Notes: generated by a model not told the origin, from the sequence alone. A DNA stretch of 64,000 nt from Flavobacterium pallidum (GCF_003097535.1 NZ_CP029187.1:3472001-3536000), one strand, 5' to 3'; numbered from the stretch's first letter, positions 24,561 through 34,090 are shown. Translations and numbers: made by a program.

Positions 24561-25937
24561 ATGATTCGAAAACTGTATCCAATCCTTTTATTGTCACTAG
24601 CTTTAACTTCCTGTTCAGAAGACCATGACAGTGACTATGAAAACATCGATTTGACTGAACGCATCAATGCCGGCGGCGAAACCACTATTTTCTCCACCAC
24701 CACGAATGCCTTCAGCAGCCCCGCCCCTAACCTTACGGCGGCGGAAACTGACAATCATTTCATAGGGGATTTGCTTTTCGAAGCCAGTTTTGTGACTGCT
24801 CCGGCACAGGTCAATCCTGGCTTAGGTAGCATTTATAACAATTCTGCCTGCATCAATTGCCATCCGCGTGATGGGCGCGCTAAACATCCGACCAATGTAA
24901 ATTCGGCTAACGGATTATTGATGCGCGCCAGTATCTTCGGCACAGACGAGCATGGCGGGCCTGTGGCTGTTCCGGGATTCGGATTGCAGATACAAAACCG
25001 TGCCATCAGCGGATACACTCCTGAGGCGGAATATATCGTTACTTATACAACCAAAACGGAGACTTTTGCCGACGGTACCACAATAACGCTAAGGAAACCT
25101 GACATTACATTAACTGACACGTATATCCCGCTTCCTGCCGGGGTGATGCTTTCCACGAGGTTGGGCACCCCGATTTTCGGATTGGGATTATTGGAAGAAG
25201 TGCCTGAAGCAAACATCACTGCACTGCAGGACATCAATGATGCCGATGGCGATGGGATTTCAGGAAAGGCCAATTTTGTATGGAATCCATTCACGCATCA
25301 GACGGAACTCGGCCGTTTCGGATGGAAAGCTAATACTGCCAGCGTGATTGTGCAATGTGCCGGGGCTTATGTGGAAGATATGGGGATTACCAATCCTATT
25401 TTTACGTTGGAATCCGGCCATGGGCAAACCAATGGCGGCATACCTGGCACTGAACCTGAAGTATCTATGGAGACGCTTGAAAAAGTGGCGCTTTACTGCA
25501 AAACCCTTGGCGTGCCTGCTGCACGGAATACCGATAAGAAGGAAGTAAAAAACGGCGCGAAACTCTTTGCACAACTGGATTGTGCCAAATGCCACGTGCC
25601 CAAGCAGGTTACCGGCAATGCATCGGTTGCCGCGCTGTCAAATCAGACTTTCTTTCCTTACACCGATTTACTCCTGCATGATATGGGGGAAGGCCTGGCA
25701 GACAACCGTCCGGATTTTATGGCAACGGGCACCGAATGGAAAACACGCCCGCTTTGGGGCATCGGGCTGACGAACCTCGTGAACGGCCACACCGATTTCC
25801 TGCATGACGGCCGCGCAAAAAACATCGAGGAAGCCATCCTGTGGCATGGTGGAGAGGCAGAAAATTCCAAAAACAAATACAAGAACCTCAACGCGAAACA
25901 GCGCAGCGACTTACTGGAATTTATCAATTCATTATAA
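24561..25937 (+). CDS. di-haem oxidoreductase (DUF1111 family) lipoprotein
   Basis: The gene encodes 458 aa. The leader ends in a lipobox (L-A-L-T-S-C, Cys18). Two haem c motifs are present: C-I-N-C-H (97-101) and C-A-K-C-H (341-345). The long central region with P-G-F-G-L-Q and G-R-F-G-W-K-A, and the C-terminal L-W-G-I-G-L-T and F-L-H-D-G-R-A, match the DUF1111 'thiol oxidoreductase' or DHOR group, related to cytochrome c peroxidases. In Bacteroidota and Proteobacteria these genes often pair with imelysins, as here (46-bp gap). A role in redox handling of iron during uptake is plausible; it is inferred from context. Confidence 0.9.
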   Translation: MIRKLYPILLLSLALTSCSEDHDSDYENIDLTERINAGGETTIFSTTTNAFSSPAPNLTAAETDNHFIGDLLFEASFVTAPAQVNPGLGSIYNNSACINCHPRDGRAKHPTNVNSANGLLMRASIFGTDEHGGPVAVPGFGLQIQNRAISGYTPEAEYIVTYTTKTETFADGTTITLRKPDITLTDTYIPLPAGVMLSTRLGTPIFGLGLLEEVPEANITALQDINDADGDGISGKANFVWNPFTHQTELGRFGWKANTASVIVQCAGAYVEDMGITNPIFTLESGHGQTNGGIPGTEPEVSMETLEKVALYCKTLGVPAARNTDKKEVKNGAKLFAQLDCAKCHVPKQVTGNASVAALSNQTFFPYTDLLLHDMGEGLADNRPDFMATGTEWKTRPLWGIGLTNLVNGHTDFLHDGRAKNIEEAILWHGGEAENSKNKYKNLNAKQRSDLLEFINSL

Positions 25938-25943
25938 AAAGAA

Positions 25944-25969
25944 AATCCGGCATTCACCGGATTTTTTTT
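25944..25969 (+). terminator. Rho-independent terminator of the porin operon
   Basis: AATCCGG pairs with CCGGATT across a 6-nt loop and is followed by a run of T. It lies 7 bp after the oxidoreductase stop. Confidence 0.85.
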
Positions 25970-26070
25970 TGCTTCACGTATCAACGAAGGGCTTAAGCAG
26001 GCTTCCTTATGTCAATCACCCGGCGAATACATGCTGCCGCAGCAGGACGAGATCCATAAAAATGTATCTA

Positions 26071-26246
26071 TTACGTAAGCACGATATGCTATTACGTAAC
26101 GGAAACAGGTGATTTCGTAACAGCGACGTTCTATTGCGTAACAACGGTAAGTGATTTCGTAAAGGCAATGTTCTATTACGTAATGGCAATAGGTGATTTC
26201 GTAACCGGGACGTTCTATTACGTAAAAACGAGTATATATTACGTAT
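26071..26246. repeat. nine-copy 21-bp periodic repeat with TTNCGTAA core
   Basis: Cores begin at 26071, 26092, 26113, 26134, 26155, 26176, 26197, 26218 and 26239, each exactly 21 bp apart. Five are the palindrome TTACGTAA (the last ends in T), three are TTTCGTAA and one TTGCGTAA. Between cores, GTTCTA and AGGTGA words alternate, giving a 42-bp super-unit over most of the array. On the minus strand the array is open from 26294 to 26016 and reads as L-R-N-(R/H) heptapeptides, but without an ATG before it. The surrounding 25970-26445 holds no recognisable gene. Confidence 0.9.
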
Positions 26247-26445
26247 TTTTAATTGATTGTCAGGAATTTTATAACAATGCAGAATTTTCAGGCTTTACTG
26301 TGTAAAAAAATTGTCTGCTTTTTAATTTATCAACTACATGATACATAGGCTTTACTATATGACTATGTGGTAAAATAACCATGGACAATTTTTCGCAAAA
26401 TTCCGATGGTCATTTAAGTTTGCCTCCTGCTGCAGGTGATAAAAA

Positions 26446-26474
26446 AAACCTTCCAGAAAATAACTGAAAGGTTT
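26446..26474 (-). terminator. Rho-independent terminator of the EF-hand lipoprotein gene
   Basis: On the minus strand AAACCTTTCAG pairs with CTGGAAGGTTT (one mismatch) around a 7-nt loop and runs into a T-tract. It lies 23 bp past the stop. Confidence 0.85.
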
Positions 26475-26497
26475 TGATTATTAGGGTTGTTGCCGTG

Positions 26498-27235
26498 TTA
26501 ATTTACAGGATCGTAATTCTCAGGTTTCCATTCCTTTGTCATCAGGTCTACGAAATGGTATTTTACGACATCGTCCTTGTCAAATTCACCGTTCTTGTTG
26601 GTGTCCTCAATAGTACGGAAATACAGGCGGTTCTTTGACTCGACCACATTCCAGTCGATGAGTTCCTGGAAATCGCCCGAAAGCTTTGTAAACCTAGTCC
26701 CGCTGATGTCGCTGATGTATAAGGTCTTGATATCGCTGGCATCGAGCCTGCCGTCTTTGTTGGTGTCCATATCAGACAATGAATAGACCATCAGCTGCAG
26801 CCTGGATTTTGCCGCAACGGTATTCAGGTAGGCTGCGGTCTGGATGCACACGGGTTTTGTGGCCAGTGGACGGATTGTGGTAGAATCGATGTGCTGGAAT
26901 TTCAGGTTTTGCAGAAATCCTGTGATTTCAAAAAGGTTGTAATTCGAAACAGAAAAGCTCACACGCTCCGCAGCCGATGAATTGGCAGCCGTCTTGGACC
27001 GCCCTTCGTAAATCCTGTAATCGCCGATGGGGTGGATCAGGTATTTGGTGCCCTCCATCTGGATGGGGAGGTCGGCAATCTTGATCTGGGACGAATCGGA
27101 TTTTACCTCCGCCTGTTTTCCTTTGTTATTGTCGGTATACGTGACCTTTGGCTTCTCGGGCTCATTTTCTTTACAGGCGGCCGCCAGGAATAATAACCCC
27201 AGTGCGATATATCTTGGTGTGAATTTCATATGCAT
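26498..27235 (-). CDS. EF-hand lipoprotein
   Basis: The gene encodes 245 aa from the ATG at 27235; an ATG two codons later is as likely. The signal peptide ends in a lipobox (F-L-A-A-A-C, Cys21). Two canonical EF-hand loops are visible: residues 157-168 (D-T-N-K-D-G-R-L-D-A-S-D) and 211-222 (D-T-N-K-N-G-E-F-D-K-D-D), which should bind calcium. Between the lipobox and the first loop the protein is beta-rich and not recognised. It lies 57 bp downstream of a TonB-dependent receptor gene on the same strand and may belong to that operon. Confidence 0.82.
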   Translation of the reverse strand: MHMKFTPRYIALGLLFLAAACKENEPEKPKVTYTDNNKGKQAEVKSDSSQIKIADLPIQMEGTKYLIHPIGDYRIYEGRSKTAANSSAAERVSFSVSNYNLFEITGFLQNLKFQHIDSTTIRPLATKPVCIQTAAYLNTVAAKSRLQLMVYSLSDMDTNKDGRLDASDIKTLYISDISGTRFTKLSGDFQELIDWNVVESKNRLYFRTIEDTNKNGEFDKDDVVKYHFVDLMTKEWKPENYDPVN

Positions 27236-27292
27236 AATTTATAAGGATATCAAATATACCATTTTCAGGTGATAAAAACGAATCAGTTTGGG

Positions 27293-29791
27293 TTAAAGCC
27301 TGGCGCTTACTTTTATGTTAAAAACCCTTGAAGTAAGGTAATTCGGTACGGCATATTGTGATTTAGTGTACACATCCCTCACCCACGTATTGGTGATGGA
27401 ATTCTGATTGTCAAAAACATTGAAGATTTCAAAACCGATCGACAAATCCTTGAATTTCCTGAGCCAATGCCCTTCAGGACGGTTCGGGTTGTTTTCGGTC
27501 ATTACGTAAGAAAACCCGACATCGGCACGGCGGTAATCATTCAACCGGCTTTGGTACACATAAGGGTCAGCATAAGAAGGGGAACCTCCTGGCAAACCGG
27601 TATTGTACACGAGATTGAGGTATAGTTTCATGCTGGGAATTTTTTTCATGAAATCCTGAAAAAGGATGCCGAATTTCAGCCTTTGGTCCGTCGGCCTGGC
27701 GATATAGCCTTTATTGTTGATGTTTTCTTCTGTTTTCATATACCCGAAACTGAGCCATGATTCGGTCCCTTTGACAAATTCCCCATTCAGCCTCATATCA
27801 AATCCCTGCGCAAAGGCTTTGGCATTATTATCGGCAGCATAACGGATCCTGACGTTTTCCAGCGTGTAAGGATTTACGTCAGACATCGATTTATAATACG
27901 CTTCTGAAACGAGCTTGAAAGGTTTTTCGCCCCACATCTGGAAACTGTATTCATTCCCGATAACGATATGCGCCGATTGCTGTGCTTTTACATCGGTATT
28001 GACAGCACCATCGGCATCCCGCAGTTCCCTGTAAAACGGTGGCTGGTGGTATAATCCGCCGGAAATACGGAACACCATATCTGTTCCTGCCCAATTCGGC
28101 TTGATGGCAAACTGCGCACGCGGACTGAATACAGACTGGCTTTTTGATTCCAATCCGTCGCCTGAAACCTGCCATTGGTGCATCCTGACACCGGCGTTGA
28201 TGGAAAATTCATGTGCCCCGAGCATGCCTTTGCGGTTCCATTGTGCATATCCTGAAATCCTGTCTATGGTGACGTAATTCGTGGCGCGTACATTTTGATA
28301 AGGCACCAAAGGACCTGTATATGGAACGTAAGGTTGCTGGTTGTGTGGCAAATCGACTACCGGCGGGTTCAGTGAAAATCCTGCGGAATCGATTACTTCC
28401 CATTCTACTACACGGTCGCGGATGTCTTCTTTGGTGTATTTGATGCCCCATTCGATCATGTTGTTCTTGCGCTGCTCGCTCATTTTACTGCTGATGTCGA
28501 GGATTCCCTTCACTTCGGCATTGACAATCATGGCATCGAGGTCATTTCGTGCGTGGTTCAATTGCGAGCCAATGCCTTCGGTAAATTTCACCTCGCCGAA
28601 ATCTTCGGAACCGATATTACTGTCGACTTCACCCAAACGGTATTGCGCAAGGATATCGAAATATTCCTGCTCCACAGTATGGTAGGCCGAGCCGATGAAT
28701 TTTAAGGTAAACCTGTCCGTGGCCTTGAATTCTGACTTAACCGCGCCGAAGAACGTCTGGTAACGGTCTTTTTCCTGGCCTTCATAAAATATCTGCAATG
28801 CAATCGGTTCATCAATTGTACCGAAATTGGTCTGCCTGGTCAGTGGGGTATAGTCGTATTTATTCTGTGAAATGTTCCCAAGGAAACTCCACTGCCATTT
28901 GGTGGATGGTGTAAAAGTGACGTAGGTCTGCGCATCAACAAACGACGGATGGTAATTGGTTTCGGTCTCTTTACTGTTCACCAAAAGGCTGTTGTCACGG
29001 TAACGCACACCCGTTACGGCGGTCCATTTGCGGTTTTTGGAAACCAGGTCGACGGACATGGCCCCGCCGAGCAGGCTGGCATCGATCGAAGCACCGAATT
29101 TCGACGGGATCCTGTACGTAATATCCAATACAGATGATAATTTATCACCGTATTTTGCCTGGAAACCACCGGCGGAGAAATCGACATTTGAAACCAGGTC
29201 GGTGTTGGTGAAGCTTAAGCCTTCCTGTTGGCCTGAGCGCACAAGGAACGGGCGATAGACTTCGATTTCGTTGACGTATACAAGGTTTTCGTCATAATTC
29301 CCGCCGCGTGCCGAGTATTGCGAACTCAGCTCATCGTTGCCGCTTACGCCCCCCATAGTTTTCAGGATGCTTTCCACTCCAGGCATGGCGCTTGGGTTTT
29401 TACTGATGGTCCTCGGATCAATATTAACGATTCCTTCAAGTCTGGTGCGGGTTTTGGTATTGATGACGACTTCGGGCAATTGTTCCTCGTTGGTTTTCAG
29501 CACCGGGTTGAACTCGAAATTTTCGTTGGCTTTGAGGTTTAAGATAATCCTGGCCTTCTTTAACGTGACGTGGGTGAATTCCACGTAAACATCAGCATCA
29601 GCAGGGATGTTGATCACGTAATAACCGTTTTTATCTGTGGTTGCAGAAACGGTTGTTGTTTTCACATTCACGTTTGGCACCGGTTTCTGGCTTTCGTCAA
29701 GGACAATTCCCTGAACCCTTGCCGTTTGTGCCAAAGCGTTAAACCCTATCAATAAAAATAATGAATATATGAAGCTGAATCTTGTTTTCAA
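27293..29791 (-). CDS. TonB-dependent outer membrane receptor
   Basis: The gene encodes 832 aa. A signal peptide is followed by a carboxypeptidase-regulatory-like beta-sandwich (about 24-100, V-Q-G-I-V-L-D-E-S-Q-K-P-V-P), a TonB plug (from about 108, L-P-E-V-V-I-N-T) containing Y-S-A-R-G-G-N-Y-D-E-N-L-V-Y-V-N and a 22-strand-type barrel ending V-F-N-I-K-V-S-A-R-L. It takes up an unknown large or scarce solute using energy from TonB-ExbBD. No SusD partner is adjacent, so it is not a polysaccharide utilisation locus. The gene follows the M23 peptidase gene by 11 bp. Confidence 0.9.
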   Translation of the reverse strand: MKTRFSFIYSLFLLIGFNALAQTARVQGIVLDESQKPVPNVNVKTTTVSATTDKNGYYVINIPADADVYVEFTHVTLKKARIILNLKANENFEFNPVLKTNEEQLPEVVINTKTRTRLEGIVNIDPRTISKNPSAMPGVESILKTMGGVSGNDELSSQYSARGGNYDENLVYVNEIEVYRPFLVRSGQQEGLSFTNTDLVSNVDFSAGGFQAKYGDKLSSVLDITYRIPSKFGASIDASLLGGAMSVDLVSKNRKWTAVTGVRYRDNSLLVNSKETETNYHPSFVDAQTYVTFTPSTKWQWSFLGNISQNKYDYTPLTRQTNFGTIDEPIALQIFYEGQEKDRYQTFFGAVKSEFKATDRFTLKFIGSAYHTVEQEYFDILAQYRLGEVDSNIGSEDFGEVKFTEGIGSQLNHARNDLDAMIVNAEVKGILDISSKMSEQRKNNMIEWGIKYTKEDIRDRVVEWEVIDSAGFSLNPPVVDLPHNQQPYVPYTGPLVPYQNVRATNYVTIDRISGYAQWNRKGMLGAHEFSINAGVRMHQWQVSGDGLESKSQSVFSPRAQFAIKPNWAGTDMVFRISGGLYHQPPFYRELRDADGAVNTDVKAQQSAHIVIGNEYSFQMWGEKPFKLVSEAYYKSMSDVNPYTLENVRIRYAADNNAKAFAQGFDMRLNGEFVKGTESWLSFGYMKTEENINNKGYIARPTDQRLKFGILFQDFMKKIPSMKLYLNLVYNTGLPGGSPSYADPYVYQSRLNDYRRADVGFSYVMTENNPNRPEGHWLRKFKDLSIGFEIFNVFDNQNSITNTWVRDVYTKSQYAVPNYLTSRVFNIKVSARL

Positions 29792-29802
29792 AGGCGAAGT
29801 TT

Positions 29803-31500
29803 TTATTGTTTTTTCCTAAAAAAATGCGTTTCAAAGATAGCAGAATTTCCCACATTATCTGAAACAACCACTTTTAAATCATTCCTGCCGTCCTGGAACA
29901 TATTGTCTGCAAAACGGTGTATGATCCTCCTGTTTTTATAATCATATTCGAAAAGGATCCACTGCCCGTTAAGCCAGCCGTTATAGGTTTTAATACCGCT
30001 GAGGTTGTCCCTGATCGTCAGCTCAAGCGTGCTTTGCTTCGTAATCCATTTGCCTTCCTTGAAATTTGGATGTGAGATCACCGGCGCAACGGTATCTTTT
30101 GCGAGAACGAATTCCCCTAAATTCTTGGTGTATGATATGAAATTATTGCCTTTTCGGGTGGTGGGGTTGTAACTGAGTTTTTTACCTTCAATCGAGGCGA
30201 TGAACATCTTATCGCGGTCTTTCTCAGGGGTCGACGTGTCTTCAAAAGTGATGGTAAAATTGGAATGTACCGGTACGGAGTCATCGGCGAGGGTAAGCTT
30301 TCCATCCTTAACATCAAAATTCAGGTAAAAATCATCGTAAAAAGTGTTGGCAGGAATAAAAACCGACACATTGTCTTTGGTATAATTATTATCATTGGCT
30401 GATTTAAGCAGGTAGGCTGTCTTTTTAACCCCAACCTTTTCATCGATTGCAGGCAGGTCCGAATATTCAATAGGCACATCAATTGAAATCGCATTACGAT
30501 GCGCATCGCTGATTTTAATTTTATAATTCTGCGCGAGATTCGGTGTCGCTTCAATAATCCCGTTGCTTTTATCAGTGCGTATGATGCTCAGCGGATACGG
30601 CTGCTCCATATACAATTGCTGGATGCGCATTCCGGTGTTTTTGAGTTTGCCGTAATCCAGTAGCGCATTTACATAACGCCCTTCATCAAATGCAAAAGTG
30701 TCGAGCTGGTAACTGAAAACCGGACTTCCATTATTAAGTGCTTCTACCTGGTAAACGCCGCTTTTGGTATAGTTTGAATCCGTCAGATCATAAGTGCTGA
30801 TCCCGAAGCCGACTTTGCCACTGACCAGGATTTTATCTGCAATATAGCTGCCATCGGGCTGTAGAGCCATATTGACAGTTTGCGGTTTGTGACATTGATT
30901 TACTACAGATTCCGCACCGATCGGGTAGACCATTAATGTGGTGATGACGGGCAGGCGCGTATCGGCAACCTGCTTATCAAACCCGAAAAGCATGGGGTTC
31001 AGGATTTTTTCAGAGATCGTATTGCGGATTTCAAAATGCAGGTGCGGACCGCCGGAACCGCCCGTATTTCCTGAAAAGGCAATCGTATCGCCTTTCATCA
31101 CAGGTAATTCACCGGGGGCAGGGAACATTTCCACTTCGAAATTCTGCTGATCGTACTGCGCTTTTTTAATGTAAGCTTCAATAGCACCATTGGCTTTGGA
31201 AAGGTGTCCGTAAACTGTGGTGAAGCCGTTTGGATGATTGACGTAAATGGCTTTACCGTAACCGTAAGGAGAAATCTTGATCCGTGCCACATACCCATCT
31301 GCGGCAGCGTGGACAGGCCAGCCTTCCTTCTGCTGGGTCTTAAAATCGAGGCCGGCATGGAAATGATTGGCACGGATCTCACCGAAAGAACCCGAAAGGA
31401 ATAAAGGAATATCAAGCGGCGAACGGAAATAATCTGTAGGATAGGGATTTTGGGCAAACAAACTGGCGGATAATAACAGGAAAAATAATAAGGTTTTCAT
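29803..31500 (-). CDS. secreted M23 family zinc metallopeptidase
   Basis: The gene encodes 565 aa with a signal peptide (M-K-T-L-L-F-F-L-L-L-S-A-S-L-F-A). The lysostaphin/LytM-type domain is at the N-terminus, with zinc ligands in H-A-G-L-D (His48, Asp52) and H-L-H (His153, His155). Such enzymes cut peptidoglycan cross-links or act as scaffolds. The remaining 400 residues form beta-sandwich modules, a layout common for Bacteroidota M23 proteins. It is the first gene of a minus-strand unit with the TonB receptor. Confidence 0.88.
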   Translation of the reverse strand: MKTLLFFLLLSASLFAQNPYPTDYFRSPLDIPLFLSGSFGEIRANHFHAGLDFKTQQKEGWPVHAAADGYVARIKISPYGYGKAIYVNHPNGFTTVYGHLSKANGAIEAYIKKAQYDQQNFEVEMFPAPGELPVMKGDTIAFSGNTGGSGGPHLHFEIRNTISEKILNPMLFGFDKQVADTRLPVITTLMVYPIGAESVVNQCHKPQTVNMALQPDGSYIADKILVSGKVGFGISTYDLTDSNYTKSGVYQVEALNNGSPVFSYQLDTFAFDEGRYVNALLDYGKLKNTGMRIQQLYMEQPYPLSIIRTDKSNGIIEATPNLAQNYKIKISDAHRNAISIDVPIEYSDLPAIDEKVGVKKTAYLLKSANDNNYTKDNVSVFIPANTFYDDFYLNFDVKDGKLTLADDSVPVHSNFTITFEDTSTPEKDRDKMFIASIEGKKLSYNPTTRKGNNFISYTKNLGEFVLAKDTVAPVISHPNFKEGKWITKQSTLELTIRDNLSGIKTYNGWLNGQWILFEYDYKNRRIIHRFADNMFQDGRNDLKVVVSDNVGNSAIFETHFFRKKQ

Positions 31501-31643
31501 AAGTGATTGGTTTTGGCTAATATATATCCCGCAATATAAAAATAAACTGTGGCTTACGGAACAAAACCTGCGGTTTAAAACTGCTTATTGCGTAAAATAT
31601 TACGTTGCCTTCCAATAAAGTTTTGAAAAAATCCTGAAAATTA

Positions 31644-31673
31644 TTGGTATAATAAAATAGAATACTAACTTTG
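31644..31673 (+). promoter_or_regulatory. promoter of the coiled-coil-zapA unit
   Basis: TTG, a 19-bp gap and TAACTTTG. The ATG at 31701 lies 27 bp beyond, a normal leader. Confidence 0.7.
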
Positions 31674-31700
31674 TGAGATTAAGCGACGAATGGCAACTTT

Positions 31701-31991
31701 ATGAGCGAAATCGCGGAAATTATTGATACTCTGGAAGCTAGGCTGCAGAAACTTTTGACAAAACTGGAAAGTCTTGAGAAAAGTGCTGAAGGATTAAAGC
31801 AGGAGTTAAAGCAAGCCACGGTGACCATAGAGGACCAATCCAGGGAAATTGAAACGCTGAAATCACAGCACGACACGCTCAGGATCGCCAATTCATTGCT
31901 TGGCAGTGATGAAAATAAAAGAGATACAAAGCTTAAGATAAATTCATTAATCCGGGAAATTGATTATTGCATTGCGCAATTATCCGATTAG
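31701..31991 (+). CDS. small coiled-coil protein preceding zapA
   Basis: The gene encodes 96 aa, nearly all coiled coil from residue 1 to 65 (heptads such as L-E-A-R-L-Q-K-L-L-T-K-L-E-S-L-E-K-S). A C-terminal segment (L-K-I-N-S-L-I-R-E-I-D-Y-C-I-A-Q-L) is shared with similar proteins found ahead of zapA in Bacteroidota. The context suggests a partner of ZapA at the division ring, functionally like ZapB, though no homology to ZapB is claimed. The start is set by a promoter 27 bp upstream; an ATG at 31690 is out of frame and stops immediately. Confidence 0.78.
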   Translation: MSEIAEIIDTLEARLQKLLTKLESLEKSAEGLKQELKQATVTIEDQSREIETLKSQHDTLRIANSLLGSDENKRDTKLKINSLIREIDYCIAQLSD

Positions 31992-31996
31992 CAGGT

Positions 31997-32290
31997 ATGG
32001 ACGAAAAGCTGAAAATTAAGATATCGATTGCTGACAGGGTGTATCCGCTTACGGTGGATTTCTCGCAGGAAGAAGGGCTCAGGAGCGCTTCGAGGAAAAT
32101 CGATGTGATGATTAAGCAGTTTGAACAGAATTATGCTGTCCGTGACAAACAGGATGTTTTGGCCATGTGTGCGTTGCAGTTCGCGTCGCAATTGGAACAA
32201 AAACAGATTGACAACACTACGGGAAGTGATGAAACGAATGAAAGATTAAGGAAAATCAGCGATATGCTGGGTGACTATCTCGATAAGTAA
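31997..32290 (+). CDS. zapA: cell division protein ZapA
   Basis: The gene encodes 97 aa. It begins M-D-E-K-L-K-I-K-I-S-I-A-D-R-V-Y-P-L and has the ZapA core A-S-R-K-I-D-V-M-I-K-Q-F, then V-L-A-M-C-A-L-Q-F-A, and a coiled C-terminus. ZapA promotes bundling of FtsZ protofilaments at the septum. The ATG at 31997 lies 5 bp after the preceding stop; an in-frame start at 31967 would overlap that gene. A 6S RNA gene follows, an order also seen in Proteobacteria (zapA-ssrS). Confidence 0.9.
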   Translation: MDEKLKIKISIADRVYPLTVDFSQEEGLRSASRKIDVMIKQFEQNYAVRDKQDVLAMCALQFASQLEQKQIDNTTGSDETNERLRKISDMLGDYLDK

Positions 32291-32317
32291 TACGTTCTTT
32301 ACATAGACTAAGATACT

Positions 32318-32478
32318 GCCTACATTAGTTCAATTTGGTAAACTCAACACTAACAATTTAGAATGAGCAAATCACCGTTACTAAAGCAAGCTGCCATTAC
32401 GGGCAGATCCTTGAACAACGGGTTAGCTCAAAACTTGTCTTTTCGAGTTTATTCATTCACCCTAATGTAGGCTTTTTT
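32318..32478 (+). ncRNA. ssrS: 6S RNA, flavobacterial type (6S-Flavo)
   Basis: No open frame fits this 170-bp gap between zapA and rny. Its ends pair perfectly: GCCTACATTAG (32318-32328) with CTAATGTAGGC (32462-32472), followed by seven T. The interior shows paired arms and an open central bubble, as expected for a mimic of an open promoter. The position, size and closing stem agree with the 6S-Flavo family (formerly the Flavo-1 motif). 6S RNA binds the sigma-70-type holoenzyme and restrains transcription in stationary phase. The exact 5' end is estimated; no typical promoter is evident. Confidence 0.85.
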
Positions 32479-32500
32479 TATACATAAACACTAAACAAAA

Positions 32501-34066
32501 ATGGACACAATTTTATTCATAATCATTTCCGTGATCGCTGGTATCGGCGGAGGATTCTTAATCGCTAAAACCCTGGAGAAGAAGAATGTCTCCACCCTTA
32601 TCAAAAATGCCAGGAAAGAAGCCGCGCTGATCTTAAAGGATGCGAATGTTGAAGCAGAAAACAACAAAAAAGACAAGATGCTCCAGGCTAAAGAAAAATT
32701 CATCGAATTAAAGGCCGAACACGAACAGGTAATCCTGAATCGTGAGAAAAAGGTAGCCGAAATAGAGAAAAGGATCCGTGACAAGGAATCTTTAGTATCC
32801 AATGAACTGGCAAAAGCCAAGAAAATCAATGATGATTTTGAAAGCAAAACCAACGAGTATAATAATAAGATTGAAGTTCTTGATAAGAAACAGATCGAAG
32901 TTGAACGCATGCACAAAAGCCAGTTGGAACAACTTGAAGTGATTTCCGGGCTTTCTACAGAAGATGCCAAGAACCAACTGATTGAAGGGCTTAAAGCTGA
33001 AGCTAAAAGCAATGCGATGTCTTACATTCAGGACACTTTGGAAGAAGCCAAACTGACCGCACAGCAGGAAGCCAAGAAAATCATCATCAATACCATCCAG
33101 CGCGTTGGGACGGAAGAAGCAGTGGAAAACTGCGTTTCGGTATTCAACATTGAATCTGATGATGTAAAAGGAAGGATCATCGGTCGTGAAGGGCGTAACA
33201 TCCGCGCGATTGAAGCAGCAACAGGCGTTGAGATTATCGTTGATGATACTCCGGAAGCGATTATCTTATCGTGTTTCGATCCTGTAAGAAGGGAAATCGC
33301 AAGATTGTCATTGCATAAGTTAGTTACCGACGGTCGTATTCACCCGGCAAGAATTGAAGAAGTGGTTGCCAAAACGACTAAGCAGATTGACGATGAGATT
33401 GCTGAAGTTGGAAAACGCACTGTGATTGATCTTGGCATCCACGGATTGCACCCGGAACTGATTAAAGTGGTTGGAAGGATGAAATACCGTTCATCATATG
33501 GACAAAACCTACTACAGCACTCGCGCGAAGTGTCAAAACTTTGTGGCATCATGGCGGCTGAATTAGGTTTGAACGTAAAACTGGCAAAAAGGGCCGGATT
33601 ACTGCACGATATAGGAAAAGTGCCGGATACGGAAAGTGATCTGCCACACGCACTTTTAGGAATGCAATGGGCAGAAAAATATGGTGAGAAAGAAGAAGTT
33701 TGCAACGCCATCGGGGCGCACCACGACGAAATCGAGATGAAGTCACTCCTCTCTCCTATCGTTCAGGTCTGTGATGCGATTTCAGGCGCAAGGCCAGGCG
33801 CACGCCGCCAGGTATTGGATTCTTACATCCAGAGGCTGAAAGACCTTGAGGACATCGCATTCGGGTTCCACGGTGTAAAAAATGCTTATGCCATCCAGGC
33901 CGGACGTGAACTGCGCGTCATTGTGGAAAGTGAAAAAGTATCTGACGACCATGCAGCAAGCCTTTCGTTCGATATTTCACAGAAAATCCAGACCGAGATG
34001 ACTTATCCGGGCCAGGTAAAAATTACAGTAATCAGGGAAACAAGGGCGGTAAACATCGCGAAGTAA
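32501..34066 (+). CDS. rny: ribonuclease Y
   Basis: The gene encodes 521 aa. The N-terminal membrane helix ([17 protein letters not shown]) is followed by a long charged coiled coil (about 30-200), a KH domain (about 211-275, [12 protein letters not shown]) and an HD domain with H-S-R-E and L-L-H-D-I-G-K (about 340-370). RNase Y is a membrane-bound endonuclease that starts mRNA decay. The whole family layout is intact. It is transcribed after the 6S RNA, possibly from readthrough or a promoter overlapping the RNA gene's end. Confidence 0.96.
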   Translation: MDTILFIIISVIAGIGGGFLIAKTLEKKNVSTLIKNARKEAALILKDANVEAENNKKDKMLQAKEKFIELKAEHEQVILNREKKVAEIEKRIRDKESLVSNELAKAKKINDDFESKTNEYNNKIEVLDKKQIEVERMHKSQLEQLEVISGLSTEDAKNQLIEGLKAEAKSNAMSYIQDTLEEAKLTAQQEAKKIIINTIQRVGTEEAVENCVSVFNIESDDVKGRIIGREGRNIRAIEAATGVEIIVDDTPEAIILSCFDPVRREIARLSLHKLVTDGRIHPARIEEVVAKTTKQIDDEIAEVGKRTVIDLGIHGLHPELIKVVGRMKYRSSYGQNLLQHSREVSKLCGIMAAELGLNVKLAKRAGLLHDIGKVPDTESDLPHALLGMQWAEKYGEKEEVCNAIGAHHDEIEMKSLLSPIVQVCDAISGARPGARRQVLDSYIQRLKDLEDIAFGFHGVKNAYAIQAGRELRVIVESEKVSDDHAASLSFDISQKIQTEMTYPGQVKITVIRETRAVNIAK

Positions 34067-34090
34067 TTTCCCCCTTTATATAAAAAATAA

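Noticed and set aside
25804..26112. 102-codon plus-strand frame running from the oxidoreductase gene into the 21-bp array
   Set aside because: Mostly an alternative frame of the oxidoreductase gene, then terminator and repeat; no independent support.
26071..26246. CRISPR array
   Set aside because: The period is 21 bp with an 8-bp core; there are no 20-50-bp repeats, no unique spacers and no cas genes nearby.
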